This document shows positions 35,164 through 44,371 of a stretch of 64,000 nt of DNA, one piece after another. Position numbers and translations under genes: made by a program. This DNA is from Flavobacterium amnicola (GTDB lineage: Bacteria > Bacteroidota > Bacteroidia > Flavobacteriales > Flavobacteriaceae): the NCBI RefSeq assembly GCF_004122165.1, contig NZ_SBKO01000001.1, positions 744,001 to 808,000 on the forward strand, in the 5' to 3' direction. Below the pieces are notes generated by a model. It was not told the DNA's origin. It worked only from the letters and a program-made list of their open reading frames with translations, and ran no database searches. Every line of letters starts with the position of its first letter. Position 1 is the first letter of the stretch.

Positions 35164-37032
35164 TTATTTCTTAAAACTATTGTTTTCTCTATTTACATCG
35201 GCCATTAGACCGCTTGGGTCGATTTCAATGGATTTTATTTTTCCTTTTTCTTTGTTGATTTGAAACGAAAAAGTCGGATAGGCCCAATCCCAACCTTCTA
35301 AAACTGTTCTTTTAATACTAGGAAATTGATTCTCTTTTGTATAACGCATTAACGTATTCGGAATGTAAAAACTTTCAGCGCTTCCATCTTCATACAATAC
35401 CGCAATATCCAGAGGCATAGGCGTGCGTCCTATTCGCTCCAATGTTACTTTTGTGGCAGTTACCAAGTCTTCAACATTTTTAATGCTGTAATCGATGGTA
35501 TTTGTAGTTTTAGTCCAATCGCTTAAAAACCAATCCAAATTCGCCCCAGAAACTTTTTCGGCTGTGTGTTTGATGTCGGTAGGCGTTGGATGCGTGAATT
35601 TGTAGTCGGCATAATATCTTTTAATCGTTTTTAAAAGGTTTTCTTTACCGATTAGGTATTCCAACTGTGTTAAAAACAGATTTCCTTTGCTATAGGCTTG
35701 AATGCTGTACGGACGATTTTCATCGTATCGGTCGGCATGAGTGGCTTGTGACTGTTCTTTGCCAGATTTCACTAAGGCAACATAACTTTTATAAGAATCT
35801 TCGTGTGGATTGGCTATTTTTTTCTCGGCAATTTCATTTAAACCATGGTTTTCTAACCAAGTGGTGAAACCTTCATCCATCCAACTGTGTTTGGCTTCGT
35901 TACTGGCTAACACGTGCTGAAACCAAGAGTGTGCCATTTCGTGGGCAGTTACTCCTAAAAGGCCTTCAAATTCGCCTTCACCTAGGATTAAAGTACACAT
36001 GGCATATTCCATTCCGCCATCGCCTCCTTGAATAACAGAATATTGTTTGTAGGGATACTTACCAACTGTGGAATTGTAAATTTCCATTAACTGAGCAGTT
36101 TTCGGTTGTAAGTTCTTCCAATTTTGAGCAAATGGTGCTTTGTCTTGGTATAGAAAATGTAAAGTGGTTCCGAAATTGGTTTTGTATACATCATGAATGT
36201 ATTCTTTATCAGCAGCCCATGTAAAATCGTGCACATTGGGTGCGATAAAATGCCAAGTCAATGTTTTTTCTTTTTTAGGAATCACAACTTTAACGCCTTC
36301 GTCTTGGTAATTGTAGCCAATTTGATTTCCGTTTTGCAGGTAACCAGTTCCACCTAAAATGTATTTTTTATCGATGGTAATTTTCACCTCAAAATCGCCC
36401 CAAACTCCATGAAATTCACGGGCTATGTAAGGATCTGCTTGCCAACCATCTCCATCATATTCGGCCATTTTGGGATACCATTGTGCCATTGACAATTCAA
36501 TCCCTTCTTTGTTGTTTCTTCCCGAACGACGAATTTGAACAGGCACTTGTCCGTCAAAATCCATCGTAAATGTAGTAGAAGCTTTAGGCAACAAAGGATT
36601 TGCCAAATCGACTTCCAATATGGTGCTCACTCGCTTATTGTTGACAGGATTTCCGTCTTGTTTTAAATTACTGACATATAAATACCCGATTTCATTTGGT
36701 TTTAAAGCTGCAATTCGGCTAACGCGAACCTCTTTTCCATCCACTTTTTTCTTGGTTGCCATTCGTGCATCTGGGTCTTTGATCGACTGAATTCGGGCAT
36801 CCATTGGGCTGTTGGGTTGGAAGGCATTATTGTATAAGTGAAAATACACTCTTTTTAGTGTATCGGGAGAATTGTTAGTATAAATTAGGGTTTGTTTTCC
36901 TTTATACTGATAGGTTTTTACATCCATCGACACCTCCATTTTATAATCCACTTTTTGTTGCCAATAGCCTGGATTTGGATTGTTTTGTGCCAATACTGTA
37001 AACGGAAGCAGTAACAAAAGATACTTTCTCAT
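35164..37032 (-). CDS. M1 family zinc aminopeptidase
   Basis: This protein of about 622 residues has a signal peptide (ending near TVLAQ). Its M1 catalytic domain has HEMAH at about 366-370 with the third zinc ligand Glu389 in SWMDEGFTTW (numbered from the upstream ATG at 37038) and a GGMEYAM motif equivalent to GAMEN. M1 enzymes cleave N-terminal residues of peptides. It lacks a T9SS sorting domain, so it should be periplasmic or surface-linked by another route. Either of two ATGs (37038 or 37032) could start it. Confidence 0.93.
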   Translation of the reverse strand: MRKYLLLLLPFTVLAQNNPNPGYWQQKVDYKMEVSMDVKTYQYKGKQTLIYTNNSPDTLKRVYFHLYNNAFQPNSPMDARIQSIKDPDARMATKKKVDGKEVRVSRIAALKPNEIGYLYVSNLKQDGNPVNNKRVSTILEVDLANPLLPKASTTFTMDFDGQVPVQIRRSGRNNKEGIELSMAQWYPKMAEYDGDGWQADPYIAREFHGVWGDFEVKITIDKKYILGGTGYLQNGNQIGYNYQDEGVKVVIPKKEKTLTWHFIAPNVHDFTWAADKEYIHDVYKTNFGTTLHFLYQDKAPFAQNWKNLQPKTAQLMEIYNSTVGKYPYKQYSVIQGGDGGMEYAMCTLILGEGEFEGLLGVTAHEMAHSWFQHVLASNEAKHSWMDEGFTTWLENHGLNEIAEKKIANPHEDSYKSYVALVKSGKEQSQATHADRYDENRPYSIQAYSKGNLFLTQLEYLIGKENLLKTIKRYYADYKFTHPTPTDIKHTAEKVSGANLDWFLSDWTKTTNTIDYSIKNVEDLVTATKVTLERIGRTPMPLDIAVLYEDGSAESFYIPNTLMRYTKENQFPSIKRTVLEGWDWAYPTFSFQINKEKGKIKSIEIDPSGLMADVNRENNSFKK

Positions 37033-37094
37033 AGTCATAAAATAAAAAAAGGAAGGGATTGATTTCCCTTCCCAATATACATAAATTTCAAGAA

Positions 37095-38702
37095 TTATTT
37101 TTTAGCTAATTTTTCAGCTAGAATAAGTGCGTTGTACGCATTTACAATTTTTCCAGATTTTGATATTTTGTTTAGGGTGGTTGCCTCTCCACTTTCTCCA
37201 GCTAAGGTAAAAGTGTTGTTTAAAAGCGTTCCAGAATCCATAATAATATGTTTTACCTGTGAAGCCGTTAATGTAGGGTAAAAAGCACGAATTAACGCTG
37301 CAACACCTGCTACATTTGGAGAAGCCATAGAGGTTCCTGCAAGGTATTCGTAAGTGTTATTGGGCGTAGTAGCATAAATTTTTACACCAGGAGCAAAGAC
37401 ATCCACATTTTGCAAACCGTAGTTAGAAAAATCGGCCATTATTTTTGAACCATACTCATAATTTAAAGCGCCAACGGTTATTACATTGTCTGCAAATTCA
37501 GGACCTTTCAGTTCTGCATCGTTTGGAAAGTTAGGAGCAACATCAATATTTTTAGCGTCATTACCTGCAGCATGTACAAATAATACATCTTTAGATTCGG
37601 CATATTTGATAGCATCATACACCCATTGTCTGTTTGGTGAATACGATTTACCAAAACTTCCGTTGATGACTTTAGCACCATTATCAGCAGCATAACGAAT
37701 AGCCAACGCAATATCTTTATCATATTCGTCTCCGTTTGGTACAGCGCGTAAGGCCATAATTTGAACATAATCAGATGCTACACCATCACCACCTTTGCCA
37801 TTTTTTCTGGCTTGAGCAATAATTCCCGCTACGTGAGTTCCGTGTTTTCCTGTTTCTTTTTTAGGTCCCATAACGTTACCATTACCATATTTTTTATCGT
37901 TAATATCGTTTGGATTGTCTCCTACAACTTTTCGCGCATTAAATTCGGTGTTCAGATTATAGTTTAAATTTTCAAAAATATAGTCCTTGTATTCTTGCAT
38001 TTCTGCATCAAATTTTTCTTTGGTACCCGCTTGGGCTAGTATTTGAGACATGATGTTTTGCGATTGCAATAAACCTTGATCAGTGGTTTGAATGGCTTTC
38101 ACTTCTGCTAGTGTATAATTGGTTTTCTTTAAATGTTCCGAAATGGATTTATCGGCATTAAGAATCATATCCAACTGCTGTTTTTGAGGCTCTAATTCGG
38201 CTTTTTTCTGAGTTAATTCGGCCAAAGCATTTTCATATTGAATCGATCCATCGTTTCCTTTTTTAACGATACGTGTCATTTCTAACTGCTCGTTTTCCGA
38301 ATCACCTAGAAAATTCCAACCATTAACATCGTCTACATAACCATTATTGTCATCATCTTTTTTATTTCCAGCAATCTCTTTTGGATTTTTCCAAATCGAA
38401 GCTTTCAAATCTTCATGTTCGATGTCAATTCCAGAATCGACAACCGCTAAAATAATTTTGTTGGCTTTTTTACCTTTTAAAACTTCAGCATAAGCGCGAT
38501 CAACACTCATTCCAGGAACGGTATCCTTAACAAGGTCTAAATGACTCCAACGTTGTAAATCTTTTTCTGCTAAAGGGGTCGTTTTTAAAGGCATTTGATC
38601 AACTTTTGCCGGATCAACACTTACAATTCCTTTTGGCGCACTACAACTGGCAATCATCATTGCAATAGTTCCCGTAAAAGTTATGGTTTTTAAAATTCTC
38701 AT
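37095..38702 (-). CDS. S8 (subtilisin-like) serine protease lipoprotein
   Basis: This 535-residue protein has a lipobox (MIASC, Cys20). The catalytic triad is present: Asp89 in AVVDSGIDIEHEDL, His287 in KHGTHVAGIIAQ and Ser458 in AGTSMASPNVAGV. Asp and His are nearly 200 residues apart, against about 32 in subtilisin, because of a helical, Gln/Lys/Glu-rich insertion at about 140-260. No T9SS domain is present. It is probably a lipid-anchored periplasmic or surface protease; substrate unknown. Confidence 0.94.
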   Translation of the reverse strand: MRILKTITFTGTIAMMIASCSAPKGIVSVDPAKVDQMPLKTTPLAEKDLQRWSHLDLVKDTVPGMSVDRAYAEVLKGKKANKIILAVVDSGIDIEHEDLKASIWKNPKEIAGNKKDDDNNGYVDDVNGWNFLGDSENEQLEMTRIVKKGNDGSIQYENALAELTQKKAELEPQKQQLDMILNADKSISEHLKKTNYTLAEVKAIQTTDQGLLQSQNIMSQILAQAGTKEKFDAEMQEYKDYIFENLNYNLNTEFNARKVVGDNPNDINDKKYGNGNVMGPKKETGKHGTHVAGIIAQARKNGKGGDGVASDYVQIMALRAVPNGDEYDKDIALAIRYAADNGAKVINGSFGKSYSPNRQWVYDAIKYAESKDVLFVHAAGNDAKNIDVAPNFPNDAELKGPEFADNVITVGALNYEYGSKIMADFSNYGLQNVDVFAPGVKIYATTPNNTYEYLAGTSMASPNVAGVAALIRAFYPTLTASQVKHIIMDSGTLLNNTFTLAGESGEATTLNKISKSGKIVNAYNALILAEKLAKK

Positions 38703-38764
38703 TTTTTATTAGTTTTAAAGGTGTAAATATCTGATTTATCTCAACAAATGTAACTATTTTAACA

Positions 38765-39625
38765 TTAGATTAATACATCTTCACAGCGGAAAACTTCTTT
38801 TAAACGAATGCCTTTTTCCGTTTTTTCTACGGTGATAATTTGGTTGTGAGCATCGTGTTCGAGCCATAAATAATAATTATTTTCGGCGGCGGTATTTAAG
38901 AATTTTGCTTTTTCTGGTAAAGTTAAGAGCGGACGCGTATCATATCCCATTACGTAAGGTAAAGGCAGATGCCCTGCAGTCGGTATTAAATCGGCACAAA
39001 AAACGATGGTTTTGTCTTTGTATTGAAGGTGCGGAATCATCATTTTTTCGGTATGACCATCCACATAGAAAATTCCAAAATCCATTTCTTTAGAAACACC
39101 AAAATCCGAATCGGGACGATTAATGAATTTCAATTGTCCACTTTCTTGCATGGGTAAGATATTTTCCGACAAAAAAGAGGCCTTTTCGCGGGCATTGGGT
39201 TGTGTTGCCCATTCCCAATGATTGTCATTCGTCCAAAAAGTAGCATTTTTAAACGCGACTTCGTAACCTGTTTTGTCTTTGTTCCAATTCACACTTCCAC
39301 CACTATGATCAAAATGCAAATGTGTTAGGAATACATCAGTCACATCATCGCGGTGAAAACCATACTTCGCTAAAGATTTGTCTAGAGAATCATCGCCCCA
39401 AAGCGAATAATAGCCAAAAAATTTATCGGATTGTTTGTTGCCCATTCCGGTATCAATCAAAATTAAACGATTGCCTTCTTCTACTAACATACAGCGAGCT
39501 GCGATGTCAATCAGGTTGTTTTCATCGGCGGGATTGGTTTTGTGCCATATCGTTTTAGGAACCACGCCAAACATTGCTCCACCATCTAGTTTGAAGTTTC
39601 CGGCTTCAATAGGATATATTTTCAT
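38765..39625 (-). CDS. MBL-fold metallo-hydrolase
   Basis: This 286-residue cytosolic protein has the metallo-beta-lactamase fold, with metal-binding HLHFDHSGG, a later His in YVDGHTEKM, Asp in FCADLIPTAGHLPLP and a terminal His in WLEHDAH. It resembles lactonase-type members such as AHL lactonases, but no lactonase-specific evidence is visible. It appears as a single gene; a structured element lies just upstream. Confidence 0.88.
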   Translation of the reverse strand: MKIYPIEAGNFKLDGGAMFGVVPKTIWHKTNPADENNLIDIAARCMLVEEGNRLILIDTGMGNKQSDKFFGYYSLWGDDSLDKSLAKYGFHRDDVTDVFLTHLHFDHSGGSVNWNKDKTGYEVAFKNATFWTNDNHWEWATQPNAREKASFLSENILPMQESGQLKFINRPDSDFGVSKEMDFGIFYVDGHTEKMMIPHLQYKDKTIVFCADLIPTAGHLPLPYVMGYDTRPLLTLPEKAKFLNTAAENNYYLWLEHDAHNQIITVEKTEKGIRLKEVFRCEDVLI

Positions 39626-39661
39626 ATATGTAAAATTTATTTTTTTAAGGGCATATATGGT

Positions 39662-39715
39662 ATCGCTTTTTATTTATAGGTGGTTGTTTGCAACAACCGT
39701 ATTGTAAATAGCGAT
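39662..39715. repeat. Composite palindrome upstream of the MBL gene
   Basis: A central 7-bp stem (39682-39688 with 39692-39698, loop TGC) is nested inside two outer complementary blocks: 39671-39676 with 39705-39710, and 39662-39666 with 39711-39715. It lies between the M48 stop and the MBL start. Confidence 0.6.
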
Positions 39716-39742
39716 TTCATTTCTCGAATTATTTGGATAAAG

Positions 39743-40807
39743 TTATTCTTTTATTTTTTGAAATAAAAAAGTAAGCTTTTGATTGTCAATTGTATTGTGT
39801 TTCCCTGATTTGATCCGTTTTTGGATTTCTTTAATTCGCTCGTCGGTTACAGGATGTGAGCTTAAAAACTCAGGGATATCAATGGTTTCTTCTTCTTTTA
39901 AACGTGTAAATAGTTTTGTCATTCCTTCTGGATTCAAGTTGTTTTTAATCAAAACGGTATAGCCATCATTGTCGGCTTCGGTTTCAAATTTTCTGGAGAA
40001 CGAAAGATTATTCAAACTATTTACATTATCCCCAATTATAGCCATAACTCCGTTAGCATCTCCTAAAATAGCCGATATGAATAAATAGCCTGATAGATTG
40101 CGACACAGCATTTTCATTGAATGTCGGTTGTTGACATGTGACGATTCATGACCAAGTAAACCTGCAAGTTCTTCTGTTGATTGCAAGGCGTTTAAAATTC
40201 CTGTAAACACCACAATATTTCCATCAGGTAACGCATAGGCATTGACAATATCCGAATTGACCACTGTAAATTTTAATTTTTTCTTGTTGTTCAATTTCAA
40301 TTCGGAAGCAAATTGATTTAATGTTTTTGTTTTTGATGAATCAATTTTATTCAGCAACATCTCTTCATTAAATGCTAACTGTCCTATTTCGTTATCATAA
40401 CTTTCGGGAATAATAGTAACTGCTTTTTCGGCCACCCAAGGCAAAACATAAACATAGGATAATCCAATAAGCGCTAGAAGTGAGATAGCAATTAAAAGGT
40501 GGTTCATAAAACCAAGATTCACCAAACCATCATACCAATGTTGGTGTCCTTTCGATTTAAGAATGGGGTAGGTTTTCTTGATAAAATCAGCATCTGAAAT
40601 AAAAATTTGCTGAATAGGATCGTTACCATGTTCGCAAATTAAATTATTGTTGTTTTTACTGAATTTGATCGCTGTATTTTTCCAAACTATTTTTTGTTGA
40701 CCGTTTTCAAAGGATAATTTATCTTGCTTAATATCAAGAAAGACCTCAATGTTTTGAGGCACTGAAGTCTTTCCGTCATAAAATCTTGCTGTGGTTTTAA
40801 ATAGCAT
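39743..40807 (-). CDS. M48 family metallopeptidase with N-terminal PH-like region
   Basis: This 354-residue protein has an N-terminal strand-rich region (about 1-85), one membrane helix (about 103-122), and an M48 peptidase domain with HESSH at 220-224 and the third ligand Glu in FETEADNDG. The domain is on the C-terminal side of the single helix, so by the usual layout it faces the periplasm. The family includes BepA/LoiP-like proteases. It follows the DUF898 gene by 3 bases, so the two are coupled. Confidence 0.9.
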   Translation of the reverse strand: MLFKTTARFYDGKTSVPQNIEVFLDIKQDKLSFENGQQKIVWKNTAIKFSKNNNNLICEHGNDPIQQIFISDADFIKKTYPILKSKGHQHWYDGLVNLGFMNHLLIAISLLALIGLSYVYVLPWVAEKAVTIIPESYDNEIGQLAFNEEMLLNKIDSSKTKTLNQFASELKLNNKKKLKFTVVNSDIVNAYALPDGNIVVFTGILNALQSTEELAGLLGHESSHVNNRHSMKMLCRNLSGYLFISAILGDANGVMAIIGDNVNSLNNLSFSRKFETEADNDGYTVLIKNNLNPEGMTKLFTRLKEEETIDIPEFLSSHPVTDERIKEIQKRIKSGKHNTIDNQKLTFLFQKIKE

Positions 40808-40810
40808 GTC

Positions 40811-41770
40811 TTATAATACAAAATCCATATCCAAAGCGTCTTCTAAATCTTCGCCTGTAGCATCGTTATAGTTCGCTTCTGTTTGAGTGATGGTATCTAG
40901 GCATAAATTCCCTTCTAATTCAATATTCGATAAAAAATATTTCATATTTCTAGTAAATGCCCAGGAGTAACCAAGTCCTAATGTAAAAATAACAATAAAA
41001 AAGTTTACGATGCTCAGTTTTAAAAAGCCACCACCTGTTACTTTCGATCGAAATTCTAGATTTTCTTTGCCTTTGTGTACACTTAAATTGTTCACGTAGT
41101 ATTCAAATAATTCTTTCTGCCACCAAAAAATATAAATTCCTAAGGTAAAAATGGTTAAAAAATAGTTTTTCAAGTTCATCACAAAATATTCACCACCATC
41201 ACCTTCGTATTCAAACTCAGTGTTGCCAAATCGGATGTTTCCTAAAAGATATCTTCTTAAATTAATAGTCATCCAAGAACCATAAATTCCCAAAGTAATA
41301 ATCGTTAAACCTATATTTTTAAAAAATTCTAGTGTGAATTCCTTTCGGTCTCCTCGATATCCAAAACGAATTCCTCTCCAAGAAGTTCTTGACATACGAT
41401 ATCTGTAAGCCCCGTGGATAGCAATAGGGAAAATAGCCAAAAAACCTAGATAAAATAAGATAAGTCCCATACCTGGCATTTCAAGATACAGAAATAAAAA
41501 TAGGACTCCATATAAGGCTGCAAAAATTAGAAGCGCTTTTATAAATCCTTTAAACATTTCTTTACCAGTACCATGAAAAGCAAAAGGCTCATCGTTTAAA
41601 GTGGTGTTGCTGTATAAATATTGCAATCTTTTGGCTTTAGCCCAAGGATAATAAAAACCAAGAGTAACCGCAGTTAGTAACCAGTTTACAATTGTAATTC
41701 CAAAAAGATCTTCTCCTTTTCCTTTATAATCAAGTTCGTAGTTTTTTAATTCAGACACAGAATTTTCCAT
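40811..41770 (-). CDS. DUF898 (YjgN) family membrane protein
   Basis: This 319-residue polytopic protein consists of three or four tandem units, each with a two-helix hairpin and a recurring motif such as TLGFYYPWAKAKRLQYL, TLGIYGSWMTINLRRYL, TLGIYIFWWQKELFEYY and TLGLGYSWAFTRNMKYF. These and the intervening GTGKEMF and GDGGEYFV segments are characteristic of DUF898/YjgN. Function unknown. It forms a two-gene operon with the M48 peptidase. Confidence 0.9.
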   Translation of the reverse strand: MENSVSELKNYELDYKGKGEDLFGITIVNWLLTAVTLGFYYPWAKAKRLQYLYSNTTLNDEPFAFHGTGKEMFKGFIKALLIFAALYGVLFLFLYLEMPGMGLILFYLGFLAIFPIAIHGAYRYRMSRTSWRGIRFGYRGDRKEFTLEFFKNIGLTIITLGIYGSWMTINLRRYLLGNIRFGNTEFEYEGDGGEYFVMNLKNYFLTIFTLGIYIFWWQKELFEYYVNNLSVHKGKENLEFRSKVTGGGFLKLSIVNFFIVIFTLGLGYSWAFTRNMKYFLSNIELEGNLCLDTITQTEANYNDATGEDLEDALDMDFVL

Positions 41771-41883
41771 AAAAGTTAAATTTGTTGGGTTTTATAGTTC
41801 GTCGGCAAGATATTAATAATTTTTTTCTATGAAAAGATTAGTTATAAAAATGTTACTAATTATGAAAAAGGTTTTTTATGTCA

Positions 41884-41891
41884 TATCTTTG
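41884..41891 (+). promoter_or_regulatory. -7 element for the start of the suf locus
   Basis: TATCTTTG matches the -7 consensus and lies 40 bases upstream of the sufA-like ATG. A TTG at -33 is not seen, and no regulator-binding dyad stands out. Confidence 0.5.
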
Positions 41892-41931
41892 CCGTTTAAT
41901 AGAGTTAATTTAGACAAAATCAAAATAAGCA

Positions 41932-42261
41932 ATGATAAAAGTTTCAGAATCAGCAAGTAAGAAAATTGTCGATATGATGAAAGACGATGGTTTTGACCCT
42001 ACTAACGATTACGTAAGAGTGGGAGTGAAGAGCGGAGGATGTTCAGGCTTGTCTTATGAACTAAAATTCGACAAAGAAATTGGCGAAAACGACAAGGTTT
42101 TCGAAGATAATCACGTAAAAATTGCCGTTGAGAAAAAATCGTTTTTATACTTAGTAGGAACTGTTTTGGAATTTTCAGGCGGATTGAACGGGAAAGGGTT
42201 TGTTTTTAATAACCCGAATGCGAATAGAACTTGTGGTTGCGGAGAGTCATTCTCGTTATAA
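41932..42261 (+). CDS. SufA/IscA-type iron-sulfur carrier protein
   Basis: This 109-residue A-type carrier has the three conserved cysteines: Cys37 in GGCSGLSYEL and Cys101 and Cys103 in TCGCGESF. It accepts clusters from the SufBCD scaffold and passes them to target proteins. It is the first gene of the locus, with sufB 53 bases later. Either sufA or iscA naming is possible; context favours the SUF system. Confidence 0.92.
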   Translation: MIKVSESASKKIVDMMKDDGFDPTNDYVRVGVKSGGCSGLSYELKFDKEIGENDKVFEDNHVKIAVEKKSFLYLVGTVLEFSGGLNGKGFVFNNPNANRTCGCGESFSL

Positions 42262-42314
42262 AAAAATATAGCTGACAGGTTTAACAAATCTAGTCAAGTT
42301 TCAAAACTAAAAAA

Positions 42315-43763
42315 ATGTCAAAATATACAGAAGACGATTTAAAAGTCGAACTCGAAAACAAAGAATACGAATACGGATTTTACACCGAATTACAATCGGA
42401 AACCTTTCCTATTGGCTTAAATGAAGATATTGTTCGTGCTATTTCTTTGAAAAAAGAAGAACCACAATGGATGACTGATTGGCGTTTGGAAGCTTTCCGC
42501 GCTTGGCAGGAAATGGAAGAACCAGAATGGGCAAATGTGCAGTATCAAAAACCGGATTTTCAAGCTATCGCTTACTATTCGGCACCCAAAAAAGCAGATC
42601 CAAACAAAACCTTAGACGATGTCGATTCGGAATTGTTGGAAATGTATAAAAAGCTAGGAATTTCTATCGATGAACAAAAGAAAATGAACAATATCGCTAT
42701 GGATATTGTGGTCGATTCTGTTTCGGTAGCGACAACTTTCAAAAAAACATTGGCGGAAAAAGGAATTATCTTTTGTCCAATTTCGGAAGCGATTAAAGAA
42801 CATCCCGAATTGGTTCAAAAATACATTGGTTCGGTTGTGCCACAAAAAGACAATTTTTATGCGGCTTTAAATTCGGCGGTTTTCTCTGATGGATCCTTCT
42901 GTTACATTCCGAAAGGAGTGAAATGTCCCATGGAATTGTCGACCTATTTCCGTATCAATCAAGGTGGAACTGGTCAGTTTGAGCGTACGTTAGTAATTGC
43001 CGATGAAGGCAGTTATGTTTCCTATTTGGAAGGTTGTACCGCGCCAAGTCGTGATGAAAATCAATTGCATGCTGCAGTAGTAGAACTTATTGCGCTTGAC
43101 GATGCCGAAATCAAATATTCAACGGTACAAAATTGGTACCCTGGAAATAAAGAAGGGAAAGGTGGGGTGTTTAACTTTGTGACCAAAAGAGGGTTGTGCG
43201 AGAAAAACGCCAAAATTTCGTGGACACAAGTAGAAACGGGTTCTGCTGTAACCTGGAAATATCCTTCATGTATTTTAAAAGGGGATAACTCGATTGGAGA
43301 ATTCTATTCGATTGCCGTAACTAACAATTTCCAACAAGCCGATACTGGAACGAAAATGATTCATTTGGGTAAAAACACCAAATCGACCATTATTTCTAAA
43401 GGTATCTCAGCCGGAAAATCACAAAACAGTTATAGAGGTTTAGTACAAATTAGTTCCCGTGCCGAAAATGCGCGTAACTTCTCGCAATGTGACTCGTTGT
43501 TAATGGGTAACAATTGTGGGGCGCATACTTTCCCATATATCGAATCTAAGAATACGTCGGCTAAAATCGAACACGAGGCCACGACTTCCAAAATTGGGGA
43601 AGACCAGGTGTTTTATTGCAACCAACGTGGTATTCCAACTGAAAAAGCAATTGCGCTTATCGTAAACGGATTCAGCAAAGAAGTATTGAATAAATTACCG
43701 ATGGAATTTGCTGTAGAGGCTCAAAAATTATTGGAAATTTCTTTAGAAGGCTCGGTGGGATAA
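42315..43763 (+). CDS. sufB: Fe-S assembly scaffold protein SufB
   Basis: At 482 residues this is the SufB subunit of the SufBCD complex, which assembles Fe-S clusters in the cytosol. Its signatures include [10 protein letters not shown] near the N-terminus, [51 protein letters not shown] and [16 protein letters not shown]. The C-terminus reads [11 protein letters not shown]; a copy of this end occurs in the chimera at 44266. Its stop overlaps the next start (TAATG). Confidence 0.98.
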   Translation: MSKYTEDDLKVELENKEYEYGFYTELQSETFPIGLNEDIVRAISLKKEEPQWMTDWRLEAFRAWQEMEEPEWANVQYQKPDFQAIAYYSAPKKADPNKTLDDVDSELLEMYKKLGISIDEQKKMNNIAMDIVVDSVSVATTFKKTLAEKGIIFCPISEAIKEHPELVQKYIGSVVPQKDNFYAALNSAVFSDGSFCYIPKGVKCPMELSTYFRINQGGTGQFERTLVIADEGSYVSYLEGCTAPSRDENQLHAAVVELIALDDAEIKYSTVQNWYPGNKEGKGGVFNFVTKRGLCEKNAKISWTQVETGSAVTWKYPSCILKGDNSIGEFYSIAVTNNFQQADTGTKMIHLGKNTKSTIISKGISAGKSQNSYRGLVQISSRAENARNFSQCDSLLMGNNCGAHTFPYIESKNTSAKIEHEATTSKIGEDQVFYCNQRGIPTEKAIALIVNGFSKEVLNKLPMEFAVEAQKLLEISLEGSVG

Positions 43764-44254
43764 TGAGTAATAAGGTAATCATCGTCGGTTCGTCACGTAA
43801 AAACGGGAATACTACTAGAATTATTGAAGCGGTTGCTTCTCAATTTGAGATTGATGTGGTAAACTTAAGTGATCACAATTTCTCTTATTACGATTATGAA
43901 AGTACGAACAGAAATGATGATTTTTTGCCTTTGATAAAAGGAATTATTGAAAAATACGATACCCTAATTTTTGCCACACCTATTTACTGGTACAGCATGA
44001 GTGGTATTATGAAAGTCTTTTTTGATCGTTTTTCAGATTTGATACGCATCGAAAAAGAATGGGGAAGAAAATTAAGAGGAAAAAAAATGGCGGTGATATC
44101 CAATTCACACGATTTTGAAAGCGAATTGGATTACAATTTTTACATTCCGTTTGTAAAATCTGCCGAGTATTTAGGAATGGATTATCTGGGAAGTAAGCAT
44201 TTTAATGCCGATATACCCGAAGAAACACAAAATATAGAATTAGCTTTCTTATAA
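43763..44254 (+). CDS. NADPH-dependent FMN reductase-like flavoprotein
   Basis: This 163-residue protein has a flavodoxin-like fold: an N-terminal phosphate loop GSSRKNGNTTRI, the flavin-contacting TPIYWYSMSGIMKVFFDRF and KKMAVISNS. It resembles NAD(P)H-dependent FMN reductases. It is not a usual suf gene, although flavin reductants could supply electrons for cluster assembly (speculative). It is translationally coupled to sufB and followed by the chimeric remnant, which suggests it came in with a recombination event. Confidence 0.82.
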   Translation: MSNKVIIVGSSRKNGNTTRIIEAVASQFEIDVVNLSDHNFSYYDYESTNRNDDFLPLIKGIIEKYDTLIFATPIYWYSMSGIMKVFFDRFSDLIRIEKEWGRKLRGKKMAVISNSHDFESELDYNFYIPFVKSAEYLGMDYLGSKHFNADIPEETQNIELAFL

Positions 44255-44265
44255 AATAAAGGACA

Positions 44266-44361
44266 ATGTTATCAATTAAAAATTTGCATGCTTCTGTAGA
44301 AGACAAAAAAAGATTGAATAAATTAACAATTGAAGTTTCATTAGAAGGAAGTGTTGGATAA
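44266..44361 (+). pseudogene. Chimeric remnant: sufC 5' end fused to sufB 3' end
   Basis: The 31-codon frame encodes an N-terminus [14 protein letters not shown], which matches the sufC start ([14 protein letters not shown]) with one change. Its C-terminus VSLEGSVG matches the sufB end (ISLEGSVG). The leader TAAAATAAA before its ATG also matches that before sufC. Most differences from the intact genes are synonymous, including the two-base change TCG to AGT. It looks like the join left after duplication or recombination of a sufB-sufC region and loss of what lay between. Translation of the small frame is possible but no function is known. Confidence 0.8.
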
Positions 44362-44371
44362 GAAGTTATAT

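Noticed and set aside
38765..39625. AHL lactonase (quorum quenching)
   Set aside because: Only the general metal-binding motif is seen; nothing specific to lactonases.
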